DNA from: an uncultured Lachnospiraceae bacterium
Lineage (GTDB): Bacteria; Bacillota; Clostridia; Lachnospirales; Lachnospiraceae
DNA length: 64,000 nt
Assembly: GCA_902761225.1 (NCBI GenBank)
Contig: CACWJQ010000003.1
Coordinates: forward strand, 1-64,000
Reading direction: 5' to 3'
The notes beneath the pieces were generated by a model that ran no database searches, was not told the DNA's origin, and worked only from the letters and a program-made list of their open reading frames with translations. The position numbers and the translations under genes were made by a program. This document shows positions 28,401-37,467 of this stretch, in pieces; position 1 is the stretch's first letter, and each line of letters begins with the position of its first letter.

Positions 28401-28841
28401 TATGAAGGATATGTACATGGAATTTATACAACAGATTTATTGAATGGTTTAATCAACTATTTATTGATTAATGGAGTTGATTATCCTAATGCTAAATGGG
28501 CAGAGAGTTGTAAAAAGGATGAAGTGATATCATTCATTATATCAATGATATCTAACAATCTTCCAATTATACTTTTATATAACGCTGATGAAGAAAATGA
28601 GCAGTTACTATTTTATGATGAAGGTTATAATGCATTACGTAATGATCAAAATAGATATTCGAGATCAGCGGTTTCTCATTATATGACTATCATTGGATAT
28701 GTGATATATAATGATAGCAGTCCTTATAATACGTATCTTCTTGTGGTGGAAACCAATGGTTCTGTATATTATATTAACTATGATAAAATTGCTGAAAATT
28801 TGAATCGGAGTAATTGCAATATTTTTACTTATCATATTTAA
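25416..28841 (+). CDS. Secreted CBM2-like / calcium-repeat / C39-like cysteine peptidase protein
   Basis: The 1141-residue protein begins with a signal peptide (cleavage likely after VNA, residue 30). Two CBM2-like modules follow at about 77-169 and 181-274, with paired motifs such as NTGDTPIENWFLSFD and ISNDSADNIEDWMLEFD. Aspartate-rich thrombospondin type 3/EF-hand-like repeats (DTDGDLLSD and similar) occupy about 298-436 and recur at 770-865. Between them lies a beta-rich segment and a region resembling a VWA domain without its metal-binding DxSxS. The C-terminal 240 residues look like a papain-fold C39-like peptidase, with Cys939 (HGCGIIAMSD), His1088 (AVSHYMTIIGY) and Asn1114. GAGAGGGG precedes the ATG. 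Base composition becomes very AT-rich towards the 3' end. Cellulose or cell-surface binding plus peptide cleavage is inference. Confidence 0.75.
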   Translation: MKTWKFNRLLTSALMSAILFAGSFSIPVNAAELSSSEFENENGVEDEFFNESTDSSETIINQFVDTEKIYEGDGYSIIFSLVASWEGGYNLVVSITNTGDTPIENWFLSFDYATDITNIWNAEVFSRTDNDYVVKNVIWNSDILSGDTVSFGLAEAGSFPGFPENALILNPGTSQAHDNHSITFNYDNEWVEGFVAGITISNDSADNIEDWMLEFDFDREITSVWNASLVSHEDNHYVIKRARETFCIASGQAVTFGFIGEGGETGMSPENFILSEAEFYGSNHTDQNPDDDNPATYDDADDDGDGLTNGFEVMIGTNPNLEDTDGDLLSDYQEVYLTWTDPTLYDTDGNGVSDADEDLDGDGLGNLEEFALGTDTGHPDSDRDDLNDYDEVYVYNTDPLNPDTDGDTLCDGDDVVLGFSPLLPDTDLNGISDADEKVFQTTSNDFPLGDGRGIISVSVSMSVSGNIDKEVEIINTYDFDVRSREVVGLIGVPMEIKSDVEFDSAVITFTYDESMLGDTPEENLALMWYDEENDWYQILDRESVVDAVNNTVSYTTTHFSKYHLEDIEQWCHAWNTVPDYPSLLPSPLADLLRPTDYFLFKNVSSYTLSVSDSTPSRIVEALNDYVASNDGVIECDIQYKNGNGGLFSGSYEYMTSSREYFYSLGYTFEPGEGIDHMLHPYMTPSTDEIVESIVYTVNNYSDSYEGKNKAIIWIVDSYVNISELTMQKCGDAGIRIYIIDTSNHLLYESIVNYQSMPDIRYYNGAILSDPTTLINLINRDINTITDTTDNDLDGLPDVYETIGMQCSNGRRLYSDPNKEDTDGDTLLDGVEISAVFKENLYIGNDTYRTIYLFTEHSDPSKEDTDEDGLNDNVDTDPLFCLTKTVRIHNSLSGADYLSIDSFDGGDQNWWLNRDDFSNYVDDLQHFVMNEDYRMAMHGCGIIAMSDLEIFLAQSYGFQPMMGNRFPHYSTDGRISLNDYMTYADYNRDNIYCISTYEGYVHGIYTTDLLNGLINYLLINGVDYPNAKWAESCKKDEVISFIISMISNNLPIILLYNADEENEQLLFYDEGYNALRNDQNRYSRSAVSHYMTIIGYVIYNDSSPYNTYLLVVETNGSVYYINYDKIAENLNRSNCNIFTYHI

Positions 28842-29471
28842 ATGAACATGAAAAAAATAAAGATAAAAATCATTTCTATATTCGTTATTATACTGATGAT
28901 TGGAGTATATATAATGAACAAAGAATATAGAAAATATAATGAATATAGCCATAGCACACTTTCATCTGCAACTCCCGATGATGATTTTTCAGAAAAAATC
29001 ATGAATGTGGTTGGTGATAGATTTTTGTATCGTGGAAGTTCATTGGATGATAATAATATAAAGCAATATAGATTCTTTATATGGATACACGATACTGATA
29101 GCATTGACATTTTCGCAAAAACAATAAATCAGTATTGTGATTTGGTGGATGAAAAAACGCAAATTATTATTATGGATGGATCTGCCTCTTCCATGAGAGT
29201 TGTATTATCATTTAATAATTTTACAATATCAGATTCTGAATATTTTGATTTAAAAGGATTTTATGGATTGGATATAGTTTGGATAAATTTGTATGATTTT
29301 TGGAAAACACCTTCGACATATACAAACATTGAAGACGTACAATGGTTGGCATTACCTGATACTTTACAAAAAAAAGCTGATGAGGAGAAAATTGATTGGC
29401 ATGAAATATGGCCAAATCTTGAACAAATTATAATATATGAAACTGATACCAGAAATGAAATCATAAAATGA
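28842..29471 (+). CDS. Membrane-anchored protein of unknown family (paralog 1 of 3)
   Basis: The ATG follows the stop of the large secreted protein directly (TAA-ATG), and no ribosome binding site is visible. Translation therefore probably depends on coupling. The 209-residue product has an N-terminal hydrophobic helix (IISIFVIILMIGVYIM) and an extracytoplasmic domain of about 170 residues. The domain ends in the signature KIDWHEIWPNLEQIIIYET, which is shared with the next gene and with the broken gene after it. I do not recognise the family. The position downstream of a secreted peptidase suggests a partner, inhibitor or immunity function, but nothing in the sequence proves it. The gene is strongly AT-rich. 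Confidence 0.75.
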   Translation: MNMKKIKIKIISIFVIILMIGVYIMNKEYRKYNEYSHSTLSSATPDDDFSEKIMNVVGDRFLYRGSSLDDNNIKQYRFFIWIHDTDSIDIFAKTINQYCDLVDEKTQIIIMDGSASSMRVVLSFNNFTISDSEYFDLKGFYGLDIVWINLYDFWKTPSTYTNIEDVQWLALPDTLQKKADEEKIDWHEIWPNLEQIIIYETDTRNEIIK

Positions 29472-29490
29472 ATTTGTGAAATTCATTTTT
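29469..29490 (+). terminator. Weak terminator-like hairpin between paralogs 1 and 2
   Basis: TGAATTT and AAATTCA form a 7-bp AT-rich stem with loop GTG, followed by TTTTT. It overlaps the paralog 1 stop codon. The stem is weak and may only partly reduce read-through. Confidence 0.35.
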
Positions 29491-29501
29491 GAAATTTACT
29501 C

Positions 29502-30110
29502 ATGAATAAATCGTGTCTGTTACTTACATATGTTTTCTGGTTTTTAATGATTACAGGTTGTTCTCTTGTTCCCGCCAACGAATATGAGGCCAAGCTCCCG
29601 GATGATGAAGTGTCTGAGATAATATGTAATCATTTCGATGATAATGAATTCATCTATGATGGAAAAAGTCGTATTATTGCTTATAATATTATTTACTATC
29701 GATACATAAATGGAAATCTCGATCAGGATAGTATCACTGAATTTGCTCTGTTACTAAATAGCATTGATAATTTAGAAGATAAGAAAATTGCAGTAAATGT
29801 ATGTACTCCTTTGTCAGCAGGTGCAGCGTTAAAAGTATTTTCACTTTCAAATTTTTCGGATGATAAATTGGATAGTCCGGATTATTCGGGTTTTTATTGC
29901 CTTACAATTGCGTGGGAAGTTGCTCCGGCAAAATCTTTCCTATATGATCCATATACTTATTCTCAAATATCGAGTATAAGAAAATTAGTAGTATCTGATA
30001 AAATGCAGGAACAAGCTGATGAGGATCAAATTGATTGGTATGAAATATGGCCTGACTTGGAAGAGGTTGTTGTTTATGAGACTGACCAATATGGAAACAG
30101 GATTGAGTAA
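29502..30110 (+). CDS. Lipoprotein of unknown family (paralog 2 of 3)
   Basis: The 202-residue protein has a lipoprotein signal peptide ending in the lipobox LMITGCS, so it should be anchored by a diacylglyceryl cysteine on the outer face of the membrane. The mature part resembles the preceding gene over its whole length and ends with the same signature, here QIDWYEIWPDLEEVVVYET. The two paralogs therefore use different anchors, a transmembrane helix and a lipid. The function is unknown. It lies 30 bases after paralog 1 in the same AT-rich segment. Confidence 0.75.
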   Translation: MNKSCLLLTYVFWFLMITGCSLVPANEYEAKLPDDEVSEIICNHFDDNEFIYDGKSRIIAYNIIYYRYINGNLDQDSITEFALLLNSIDNLEDKKIAVNVCTPLSAGAALKVFSLSNFSDDKLDSPDYSGFYCLTIAWEVAPAKSFLYDPYTYSQISSIRKLVVSDKMQEQADEDQIDWYEIWPDLEEVVVYETDQYGNRIE

Positions 30111-30186
30111 ATAACTATACGGAAATAAAGAGTGTATTTGTATATTATGAGAATGTTGGTTTTAAAATATCGGATATATCTGACCG

Positions 30187-30813
30187 ATGTATGCAATTAA
30201 CAGGAAAATTATAGAGATCATTATATTTCTGTTCATCCTTATTATAATCATTGTATCAATAATATGCATTAAACCTTATTGATCATTCAGAAATGTAAAA
30301 CCAAATGATGTTTTTTCAAAGAATATAGTTGAGGAAATTGACAATATATATATATATTGGAAGTGAGATCAATAATGAGAATATATTAAGATATAGTTTT
30401 ATAATTAATTCAAAATCAAAAGATTCCATCACATTATTATATAAAGCATTAAATACAAACATTCAGTATGCTGACCCAAAAACGGAAGTGATTATCCTTG
30501 ATAGTGGGGGGAACTGCGGCAGCATCCTTTTTTATATAATTATTATAAAACGGGGACACATGAGGAGTATTATAATGGTTTCTATAGACTTTTTATTGCA
30601 CCACGATGGTTAAGTTATAATTTCTGGAATGACTGTTCAACGTATTATGAATGTATGGAAGGAATTAAAGAATTGGAGATTCCAAAGGAACTACAGGATA
30701 AGGCTTCCGGAGATGGAATTGATTGGTTTGCTGTATGGCCGGAGCTTACTCATATATCTGTTTATAATGCTGAAGATTTTTCAATAATCGAAGAGATAGA
30801 AAGACCTGATTGA
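30187..30813 (+). pseudogene. Decayed paralog 3 of the membrane-anchored family
   Basis: Translation from the ATG at 30187 gives an N-terminal membrane helix (IIIFLFILIIIIVSIICI) and then an in-frame TGA at 30280-30282. The same frame continues with NDVFSKNIVEEID, matching paralog 1, and breaks inside an alternating TA tract near 30345-30356. The match resumes in another frame (GSEINNENILRYSFIIN) and shifts back near 30510-30550. It ends with GIDWFAVWPELTHISVYN, the family signature, before TGA at 30811-30813. One stop and two frame changes make it a pseudogene. The region is otherwise without a gene. Confidence 0.8.
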
Positions 30814-30868
30814 TATTTTATTACGTCTGAAAGAGGTAAGGTAAACAAATCATCATTTTACAGAAATT

Positions 30869-33370
30869 ATGACTAAACAGGAATTTAGAGAATTTATAGA
30901 AGGCAGGATGGTGTACCTGGATGGAGGTACGGGAACGAATCTCGCGAAGGCGGGAATGCCGGGCGGTGTATGTACCGAGAAGTGGGTATCTGAGCATCCT
31001 GAAGCTATGCTGGATCTGCAGAGAAGATTTATAAAAGCAGGTTCTGATATACTGTATGCTCCTACCTTTACTGCCAACAGGATAAAACTTGCGGAATACG
31101 GACTTGAGAATGAACAGGAAGAGCTGATCAAAACTCTTGTCGGTATCTCAAAGCAGGCTGCATGCGAATGTACTGACAGGAGAGTACTGGTTGCAGGCGA
31201 TATCACCATGACCGGACGTCAGCTTAAGCCCATCGGTAATCTTGAGCTTGAAGAACTGATAGATGTATATAAGGAGCAGATAAAGCTTCTCGAAAAATAT
31301 GGCTGTGATCTGCTTGTTGTAGAGACCATGATGAGCCTTGCCGAGACAAGGGCAGCGCTTATCGCGGCGAAGGAAGTAAGCAGTCTTCCTGTAATGGTCA
31401 CTCTTACATTCGAAGCAAGCGGAAGGACTCTTTTCGGTACTGATGCGGTCACCGGTGCAGTTGTATGTGAGAGCCTTGGAGCCGATGCCATTGGAGTCAA
31501 CTGTTCAACAGGCCCTGCACAGATGGTTTCGATAGTTTCCGATATGGCAGCAAATACGCTGATACCGATAATCGCCAAGCCTAATGCGGGATTGCCCGAA
31601 CTTGATGAAAATAATAATACGGTCTATGCAATGGATGCAGATACATTTGCATCAGAGATGGAAGTGCTGGTAGAGGCAGGAGCACAGATTATAGGCGGAT
31701 GCTGCGGAACCACACCTGAATTTATATCTGCGATCAATAAGAAATTCGAACGCGGTCCTGTCAAAAGAAATGCATTCAGACAGGAAGGCGTCAGATACCT
31801 GTCCAGCGAAAGACAGACTCTTTCATTCGGACTTGACGGAAGATTCATAATCGTAGGTGAGAGGATCAATCCTACAGGCAAGAAGGCTCTGCAGGCTGAA
31901 CTTCGTGAAGGCAATACCGACAGGATCCTCAAGTTTGCACAGGAACAGGAAGAAAATGGTGCCGGAGTACTTGATATAAATGTTGGAATGGGAGGCATCG
32001 ATGAGGGCGCCATGATGCTCCGGGTGATTGATGAAGTCACTCAGGCTACTTCACTTCCCTTGAGCCTTGATTCAAGCTCCCCCGAGATACTCGAAGCGGC
32101 GCTCAGACATTATCCCGGAAGAGCACTGGTCAATTCGGTTTCACTTGAACCTGCGAAGTTCGAAAGACTTCTTCCCACGGTTGCAAAGTACGGAGCCGTA
32201 TTTATTCTTTTGCCCTTATCGGAAAAAGGGCTTCCCAAGGATCTTGATGAAAAAAAGGAAATAATAGATATAATCTACCGGAGGGCGGTAGAACTCGGTC
32301 TATCGAAGGAAAATATAGTGGTAGACGGTCTTGTTCAGACGGTGGGGGCAGATCAGAGTCAGGGCGTCAAGACGCTTGAGACCATCAGATATGCACACGA
32401 CAACGGATTCGCCACTATTACCGGATTATCCAATATATCCTTTGGGCTTCCCGAAAGAAGCTATGTTAATGCAACTTTCCTGACTCTGGCTATCGCTAAC
32501 GGTCTTACCATGGCAATATCCAATCCGGGACAGGAACTGCTTGTTGCCGCAGCAAGGGCTACGGATCTGCTCTTAAATAAAGATGGCAGTGACCTTGCAT
32601 ATATTGAAACTGCAGGTAAGCTTAAAGAGGCAAGGGAAGCAAGAGAAGAGCTTCTTAAGTCCGCTCAGAGTACAACCGGCGGTGTAAATACGGCTGAGAC
32701 TAAAGTAAAAAAGGATGACGGTCCCGATATTCCGGAAAACCTTAAGGCTATATACAAAGCGGTTGTTGAGGGCAACAGAAATGCCGCACCGGCAGCTGCA
32801 AAGAAGGCCATGGATGCAGGTGTCAGCGCTTCGGAGATACTGAACAACGCTCTTATTCCGGCCATTAATCAGGTGGGAGTATATTTCGATAAGGGAAAAT
32901 ACTTCCTTCCACAGCTCATATCATCCGCAGAAAGCATGAAGGGTGCCATCGGTATCATAGAACCTGAACTCAAGGCATCAAGCTCATCGGATGATGCACC
33001 ATCGGTTGTCATAGCAACCGTTGAAGGTGATATTCATGACATCGGTAAAAATCTTGTCGCAATGATGCTTGGTAACTATGGATTCAATGTTCATGATCTC
33101 GGCAAGGATATAAAGGCGGATGTTATAATAGATGAAGCGGTCAGAACAGGTTCTAAGATCATATGCCTGTCAGCTCTTATGACTACCACCATGATCCACA
33201 TGAAGGAGACCATTGAGATCATCAAACAGCGGGGACTGGATATAAAGGTTATGGTGGGCGGTGCCTGCGTAACCGAAGAATACGCAGCCGAGATAGGTGC
33301 AGACGGTTATTCCAGGGATGCGGCGGAGGCTGTTAAGGTCGCAAAGAAGCTTCTCGGAATGCAGGAATAG
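30869..33370 (+). CDS. metH: Cobalamin-dependent methionine synthase, without reactivation domain
   Basis: MetH transfers a methyl group from methyltetrahydrofolate through cobalamin to homocysteine. The 833-residue protein has the homocysteine-binding barrel (about 1-300) with zinc ligands Cys212, Cys278 and Cys279. The pterin-binding barrel follows (about 325-585), then the cobalamin module (about 620-833) with the cobalt ligand His723 in GDIHDIGKN. The AdoMet-binding reactivation domain of E. coli MetH is absent, as is usual in Clostridia, where a separate protein serves. No clear ribosome binding site precedes the ATG, but homologous residues begin at once. No S-box leader is visible upstream. 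Confidence 0.94.
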   Translation: MTKQEFREFIEGRMVYLDGGTGTNLAKAGMPGGVCTEKWVSEHPEAMLDLQRRFIKAGSDILYAPTFTANRIKLAEYGLENEQEELIKTLVGISKQAACECTDRRVLVAGDITMTGRQLKPIGNLELEELIDVYKEQIKLLEKYGCDLLVVETMMSLAETRAALIAAKEVSSLPVMVTLTFEASGRTLFGTDAVTGAVVCESLGADAIGVNCSTGPAQMVSIVSDMAANTLIPIIAKPNAGLPELDENNNTVYAMDADTFASEMEVLVEAGAQIIGGCCGTTPEFISAINKKFERGPVKRNAFRQEGVRYLSSERQTLSFGLDGRFIIVGERINPTGKKALQAELREGNTDRILKFAQEQEENGAGVLDINVGMGGIDEGAMMLRVIDEVTQATSLPLSLDSSSPEILEAALRHYPGRALVNSVSLEPAKFERLLPTVAKYGAVFILLPLSEKGLPKDLDEKKEIIDIIYRRAVELGLSKENIVVDGLVQTVGADQSQGVKTLETIRYAHDNGFATITGLSNISFGLPERSYVNATFLTLAIANGLTMAISNPGQELLVAAARATDLLLNKDGSDLAYIETAGKLKEAREAREELLKSAQSTTGGVNTAETKVKKDDGPDIPENLKAIYKAVVEGNRNAAPAAAKKAMDAGVSASEILNNALIPAINQVGVYFDKGKYFLPQLISSAESMKGAIGIIEPELKASSSSDDAPSVVIATVEGDIHDIGKNLVAMMLGNYGFNVHDLGKDIKADVIIDEAVRTGSKIICLSALMTTTMIHMKETIEIIKQRGLDIKVMVGGACVTEEYAAEIGADGYSRDAAEAVKVAKKLLGMQE

Positions 33371-33443
33371 ATATCAGACTTGAAATGATCGGGGATAATA
33401 TGGTTCCCGGGATTCCGGGAATGTATAAAACGGAGGCAATTGA

Positions 33444-35069
33444 ATGTTAGGTGCAGATGCAATAGTTAAATGTCTTGAACTTGAAGGTGTTAAGAATGTA
33501 TACGGATATCCCGGTGTGGCTATATGCCCTTTCTATAACAGCATCCTTCAGTCCGATATCAGGACAATACTTGTAAGAACAGAGCAGAACGCAGCTCATA
33601 TGGCAAGCGGAGAGGCAAGGATATCCGGAAAGCCCGGTGTATGTGCAGTTACCAGCGGTCCGGGAGCAACCAATGTGATCACCGGAATAGCCACCGCATT
33701 TGCTGATTCAATCCCCATGATCATCATAACAGGCCAGGTTAATTCAGAACTTCTCGGATCCGATGTGTTCCAGGAGGCTGATATAACAGGAGCTGTTGAA
33801 TCATTTGTAAAGTATTCATACCTTGTAAAGGATGCCAACGATCTTCCCCGTATCATGAAGGAAGCTTTCTATATAGCATCAACAGGCAGAAAAGGTCCTG
33901 TCCTTATTGATGTGCCCATCGATATTCAGAATCAGACTCTTAAGAATTTCAGATATCCCGAAGAGGTCAATCTCAGGACATACAAGCCAACTGTAAAAGG
34001 AAATGCACAGCAGATCAAGAAGGTTATCCGTGAACTTGAAAACGCCAAAAAGCCCATTATCTGTGCCGGCGGCGGTGTATTTCTTTCGAATGCCGATGAC
34101 GAACTTCAGAGATTTGCAGAGAAAAAGGGAATCCCTGTTGTCTCTACCATGATGGGAATAGGTGTCCTTCCCACAGCTCATCCTCTTTATTTCGGAATGG
34201 TAGGCAACAACGGAAAACCCTATGCCAATAAGGCTATGAATGATGCCGATGTGATCATCATGATAGGAGCCCGTGTTGCGGACAGAGCCGTTAACAGACC
34301 GGAGCTTATAAGTAACGGCAACAAAACTCTGATCCATATGGATGTGGATCCTGCTGAGATTGGCAAGAATGCTTATTCCACCATACCCCTTGTAGGCGAT
34401 GCGGAAGCTATCCTCGAAGAGCTTACGGCTTCGGAAACAGACGCCGATTATTCGGACTGGGTCAGGGAACTTACCGCTGCAAGAAAAGCTTTCAAGCCCG
34501 CGAGAAAGCCTTCATCCAAATTTGTGGATCCCGCAGAATTTGTAAAGCAGCTGACCACCGATATGATCGATGGAAGCATCTATGTTGCGGATGTCGGTCA
34601 GAATCAGATCTGGTCATGTGCCAATATCGTGATCGGTAAAGGCAGGATGCTCACAAGCGGAGGAATGGGCACAATGGGATATGCCATTCCAGCAGCCCTC
34701 GGCGCCAAGATAGCTGCTCCGAAGAGACAGACCGTTGCGGTATGCGGAGACGGCGGATTCCAGATGTCCATGTGTGAACTTGCCACCTATGTGCAGCATA
34801 ATGTACAGGCCAAGATAGTGGTCCTCAGAAACGGTTATCTTGGAATGGTAAGAGAGTACCAGCATTATACATATGATGATGCCTATTCGATGGTAAAGCT
34901 TGACGGCGATCCTGATCTTGAGCATATCGCTGAAGCATATGGCTTTGATTATCTCAGACTTGATAACATGAAGGATTCAAAAGCAGTCATCAAAAAGTTT
35001 TTGAGCGATAAGAAGAATGTGCTTCTTGAATGCATAGTAGATCCCAAGGATGTTGTTAAGCCCGAGTGA
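33444..35069 (+). CDS. ilvB: Acetolactate synthase large (catalytic) subunit
   Basis: The thiamine diphosphate enzyme makes acetolactate or acetohydroxybutyrate, the first common step to valine, leucine and isoleucine. In the 541-residue protein, Glu47 (VRTEQNAAHMA) is the cofactor-activating residue. The metal and diphosphate site is GDGGFQMSM through LRNGYLGMVREYQ. A GGAGG motif precedes the ATG. A 7-bp hairpin (TTCCCGG/CCGGGAA, 33404-33421) lies in the short gap after metH. Two regulatory subunits follow, so this is the biosynthetic rather than the catabolic type. Confidence 0.93.
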   Translation: MLGADAIVKCLELEGVKNVYGYPGVAICPFYNSILQSDIRTILVRTEQNAAHMASGEARISGKPGVCAVTSGPGATNVITGIATAFADSIPMIIITGQVNSELLGSDVFQEADITGAVESFVKYSYLVKDANDLPRIMKEAFYIASTGRKGPVLIDVPIDIQNQTLKNFRYPEEVNLRTYKPTVKGNAQQIKKVIRELENAKKPIICAGGGVFLSNADDELQRFAEKKGIPVVSTMMGIGVLPTAHPLYFGMVGNNGKPYANKAMNDADVIIMIGARVADRAVNRPELISNGNKTLIHMDVDPAEIGKNAYSTIPLVGDAEAILEELTASETDADYSDWVRELTAARKAFKPARKPSSKFVDPAEFVKQLTTDMIDGSIYVADVGQNQIWSCANIVIGKGRMLTSGGMGTMGYAIPAALGAKIAAPKRQTVAVCGDGGFQMSMCELATYVQHNVQAKIVVLRNGYLGMVREYQHYTYDDAYSMVKLDGDPDLEHIAEAYGFDYLRLDNMKDSKAVIKKFLSDKKNVLLECIVDPKDVVKPE

Positions 35070-35175
35070 TCCGGCGTGATCAGGTCGCAATATATCATTG
35101 GAATAACAGGGCATGGCAAAGCATGCATTTTCAAGATCGGTGATTTTATTTGAGATGTAAAAAACGGGGTGCATC

Positions 35176-35673
35176 ATGAAAGAAAAAAGAATTTATTCCG
35201 TAAATGTAGAAAACAGGGCCGGAGTACTCAGTAAGGTAAGCGGTCTGTTTTCACGCAGAAATTTTAATATCGATTCACTTGCAGTGGGAGAGACGGATGA
35301 TCCAACCGTTTCTTCCATGACCATAGTTTCAAGCGGGGACGAGAGAACTCTAGAACAGATTGAAAAGCAGCTGAATAAAAAACTTGATGTCATTAAGGTC
35401 AAGACTTTCAGCGAATCCCAGTGTGTATCCAGGGAACTGATGCTGATGAAGATCAAGTACAATAAGAACAACCGTGCGGAGATAATGGAGATATGTGAGG
35501 TGATGAAGGCGGAGATAGTAGATATGAGCCTCCATTATATGATGATCCAGATCTGCGCAAGTCCGGAGAAGATAAGACTGCTTCTTGAAATGTTCCGTTC
35601 GATATCCATCGTGGAGGTTGCCCGCACAGGAACCCTGGCCCTCGCAAAATGCTCCGAAAATGAGCAGAATTAG
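35176..35673 (+). CDS. ilvN: Acetolactate synthase small (regulatory) subunit, copy 1
   Basis: The 165-residue protein has an N-terminal ACT domain (YSVNVENRAGVLSKVSGLFSRRNFNIDSL), the valine-binding site of the family, and a C-terminal domain ending VEVARTGTLAL. It activates the large subunit and confers feedback inhibition. It lies 106 bases after ilvB and is followed by a second, clearly different small subunit. Confidence 0.92.
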   Translation: MKEKRIYSVNVENRAGVLSKVSGLFSRRNFNIDSLAVGETDDPTVSSMTIVSSGDERTLEQIEKQLNKKLDVIKVKTFSESQCVSRELMLMKIKYNKNNRAEIMEICEVMKAEIVDMSLHYMMIQICASPEKIRLLLEMFRSISIVEVARTGTLALAKCSENEQN

Positions 35674-35686
35674 TTAACTTAGAACG

Positions 35687-35715
35687 TTGACATTAGTATA
35701 TTAAAGCGGTAAAGT
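35687..35715 (+). promoter_or_regulatory. Promoter before the second ilvN copy
   Basis: A consensus TTGACA (35687-35692) and TAAAGT (35710-35715) are 17 bases apart. Both hexamers and the spacing are the same as at the trp operon promoter. The second small subunit and ilvC can therefore be transcribed apart from ilvB. Confidence 0.7.
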
Positions 35716-35756
35716 ATTAAAAGTTACGGTTTTACATTCATTTAGAAGGTGTTCAT

Positions 35757-36257
35757 ATGCAGAGAGTTGTACTTTCACTTCTTGCTGACAATAATTCAGG
35801 CGTACTCAGCAGGATCTGTGGTCTTTTTTCAAGAAGAGGATATAATATCGAGAGCGTCACTGCAGGTGTTACGGCAGATCCCAAGTATTCAAGGATCACC
35901 ATTGTAACCTGCGGAGATGAGGAAGTGATCGAGCAGATCGAGAAGCAGGTAGCCAAGCTTGAAGATGTAAAGGCGGTTAAGAAGCTCGTTCCCGATGCGT
36001 CTGTTTACAGAGAGCTTTGCCTGATCAAGGTCAGAGCCGTTCCTTCAGACAGGGAAAATGTTGTGGCTCTCTCCGGAATATTCAGGGGTAATATCATTGA
36101 TGTAGGCCCCGATTCACTTATTATCGAAGTCATCGGAACCCAGTCCAAGAATGATGCGTTTATCGGACTTCTTGACGGATATGAGATCCTCGAGCTTGCA
36201 AGGACCGGCATCGCAGGTCTTTCAAGAGGATCCGAGGATGTAACGTATCTGCCCTGA
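35757..36257 (+). CDS. ilvN: Acetolactate synthase small (regulatory) subunit, copy 2
   Basis: The 166-residue protein has the same ACT plus C-terminal architecture as the preceding gene (LLADNNSGVLSRICGLFSRRGYNIESV, ending LELARTGIAGLSRG). The two differ at many positions, so this is not a recent duplication. Two regulatory subunits for one adjacent catalytic subunit suggest response to different amino acids or pairing with another catalytic subunit. It has its own promoter, and ilvC follows after 83 bases. Confidence 0.92.
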   Translation: MQRVVLSLLADNNSGVLSRICGLFSRRGYNIESVTAGVTADPKYSRITIVTCGDEEVIEQIEKQVAKLEDVKAVKKLVPDASVYRELCLIKVRAVPSDRENVVALSGIFRGNIIDVGPDSLIIEVIGTQSKNDAFIGLLDGYEILELARTGIAGLSRGSEDVTYLP

Positions 36258-36307
36258 CTTTTGTAGAGTTTCCGCCTTTGCGGTTATTAAACTGCTGACG
36301 GTTCTAA

Positions 36308-37363
<1,056 letters not shown>

Positions 37364-37383
37364 TAACAATTTAAATATTTATA

Positions 37384-37416
37384 AAAAGAGAAGCCCGTTC
37401 GGACTTCTCTTTTTTC
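37384..37416 (+). terminator. Intrinsic terminator after ilvC
   Basis: AAAAGAGAAG-CCC pairs with GG-ACTTCTCTTTT around GTTC with one mismatch, and the 3' arm runs into TTTTTT. Confidence 0.8.
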
Positions 37417-37467
37417 TGCTGTTATTTTCTATCGAACAACTTATTTTTGAGCTGTATGGCTGTTATA

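Noticed and set aside
30814-30868. Possible S-box or other methionine riboswitch before metH.
   Set aside because: The gap is only 55 bases and shows no S-box core or terminator.
30869-33370. metH as a truncated gene because the reactivation domain is missing.
   Set aside because: The protein ends normally after the cobalamin domain. The short form is usual in Clostridia.
36273-36284. Small hairpin CCGC-CTTT-GCGG before ilvC as a possible attenuator.
   Set aside because: A 4-bp stem without a T tract is too weak to support.
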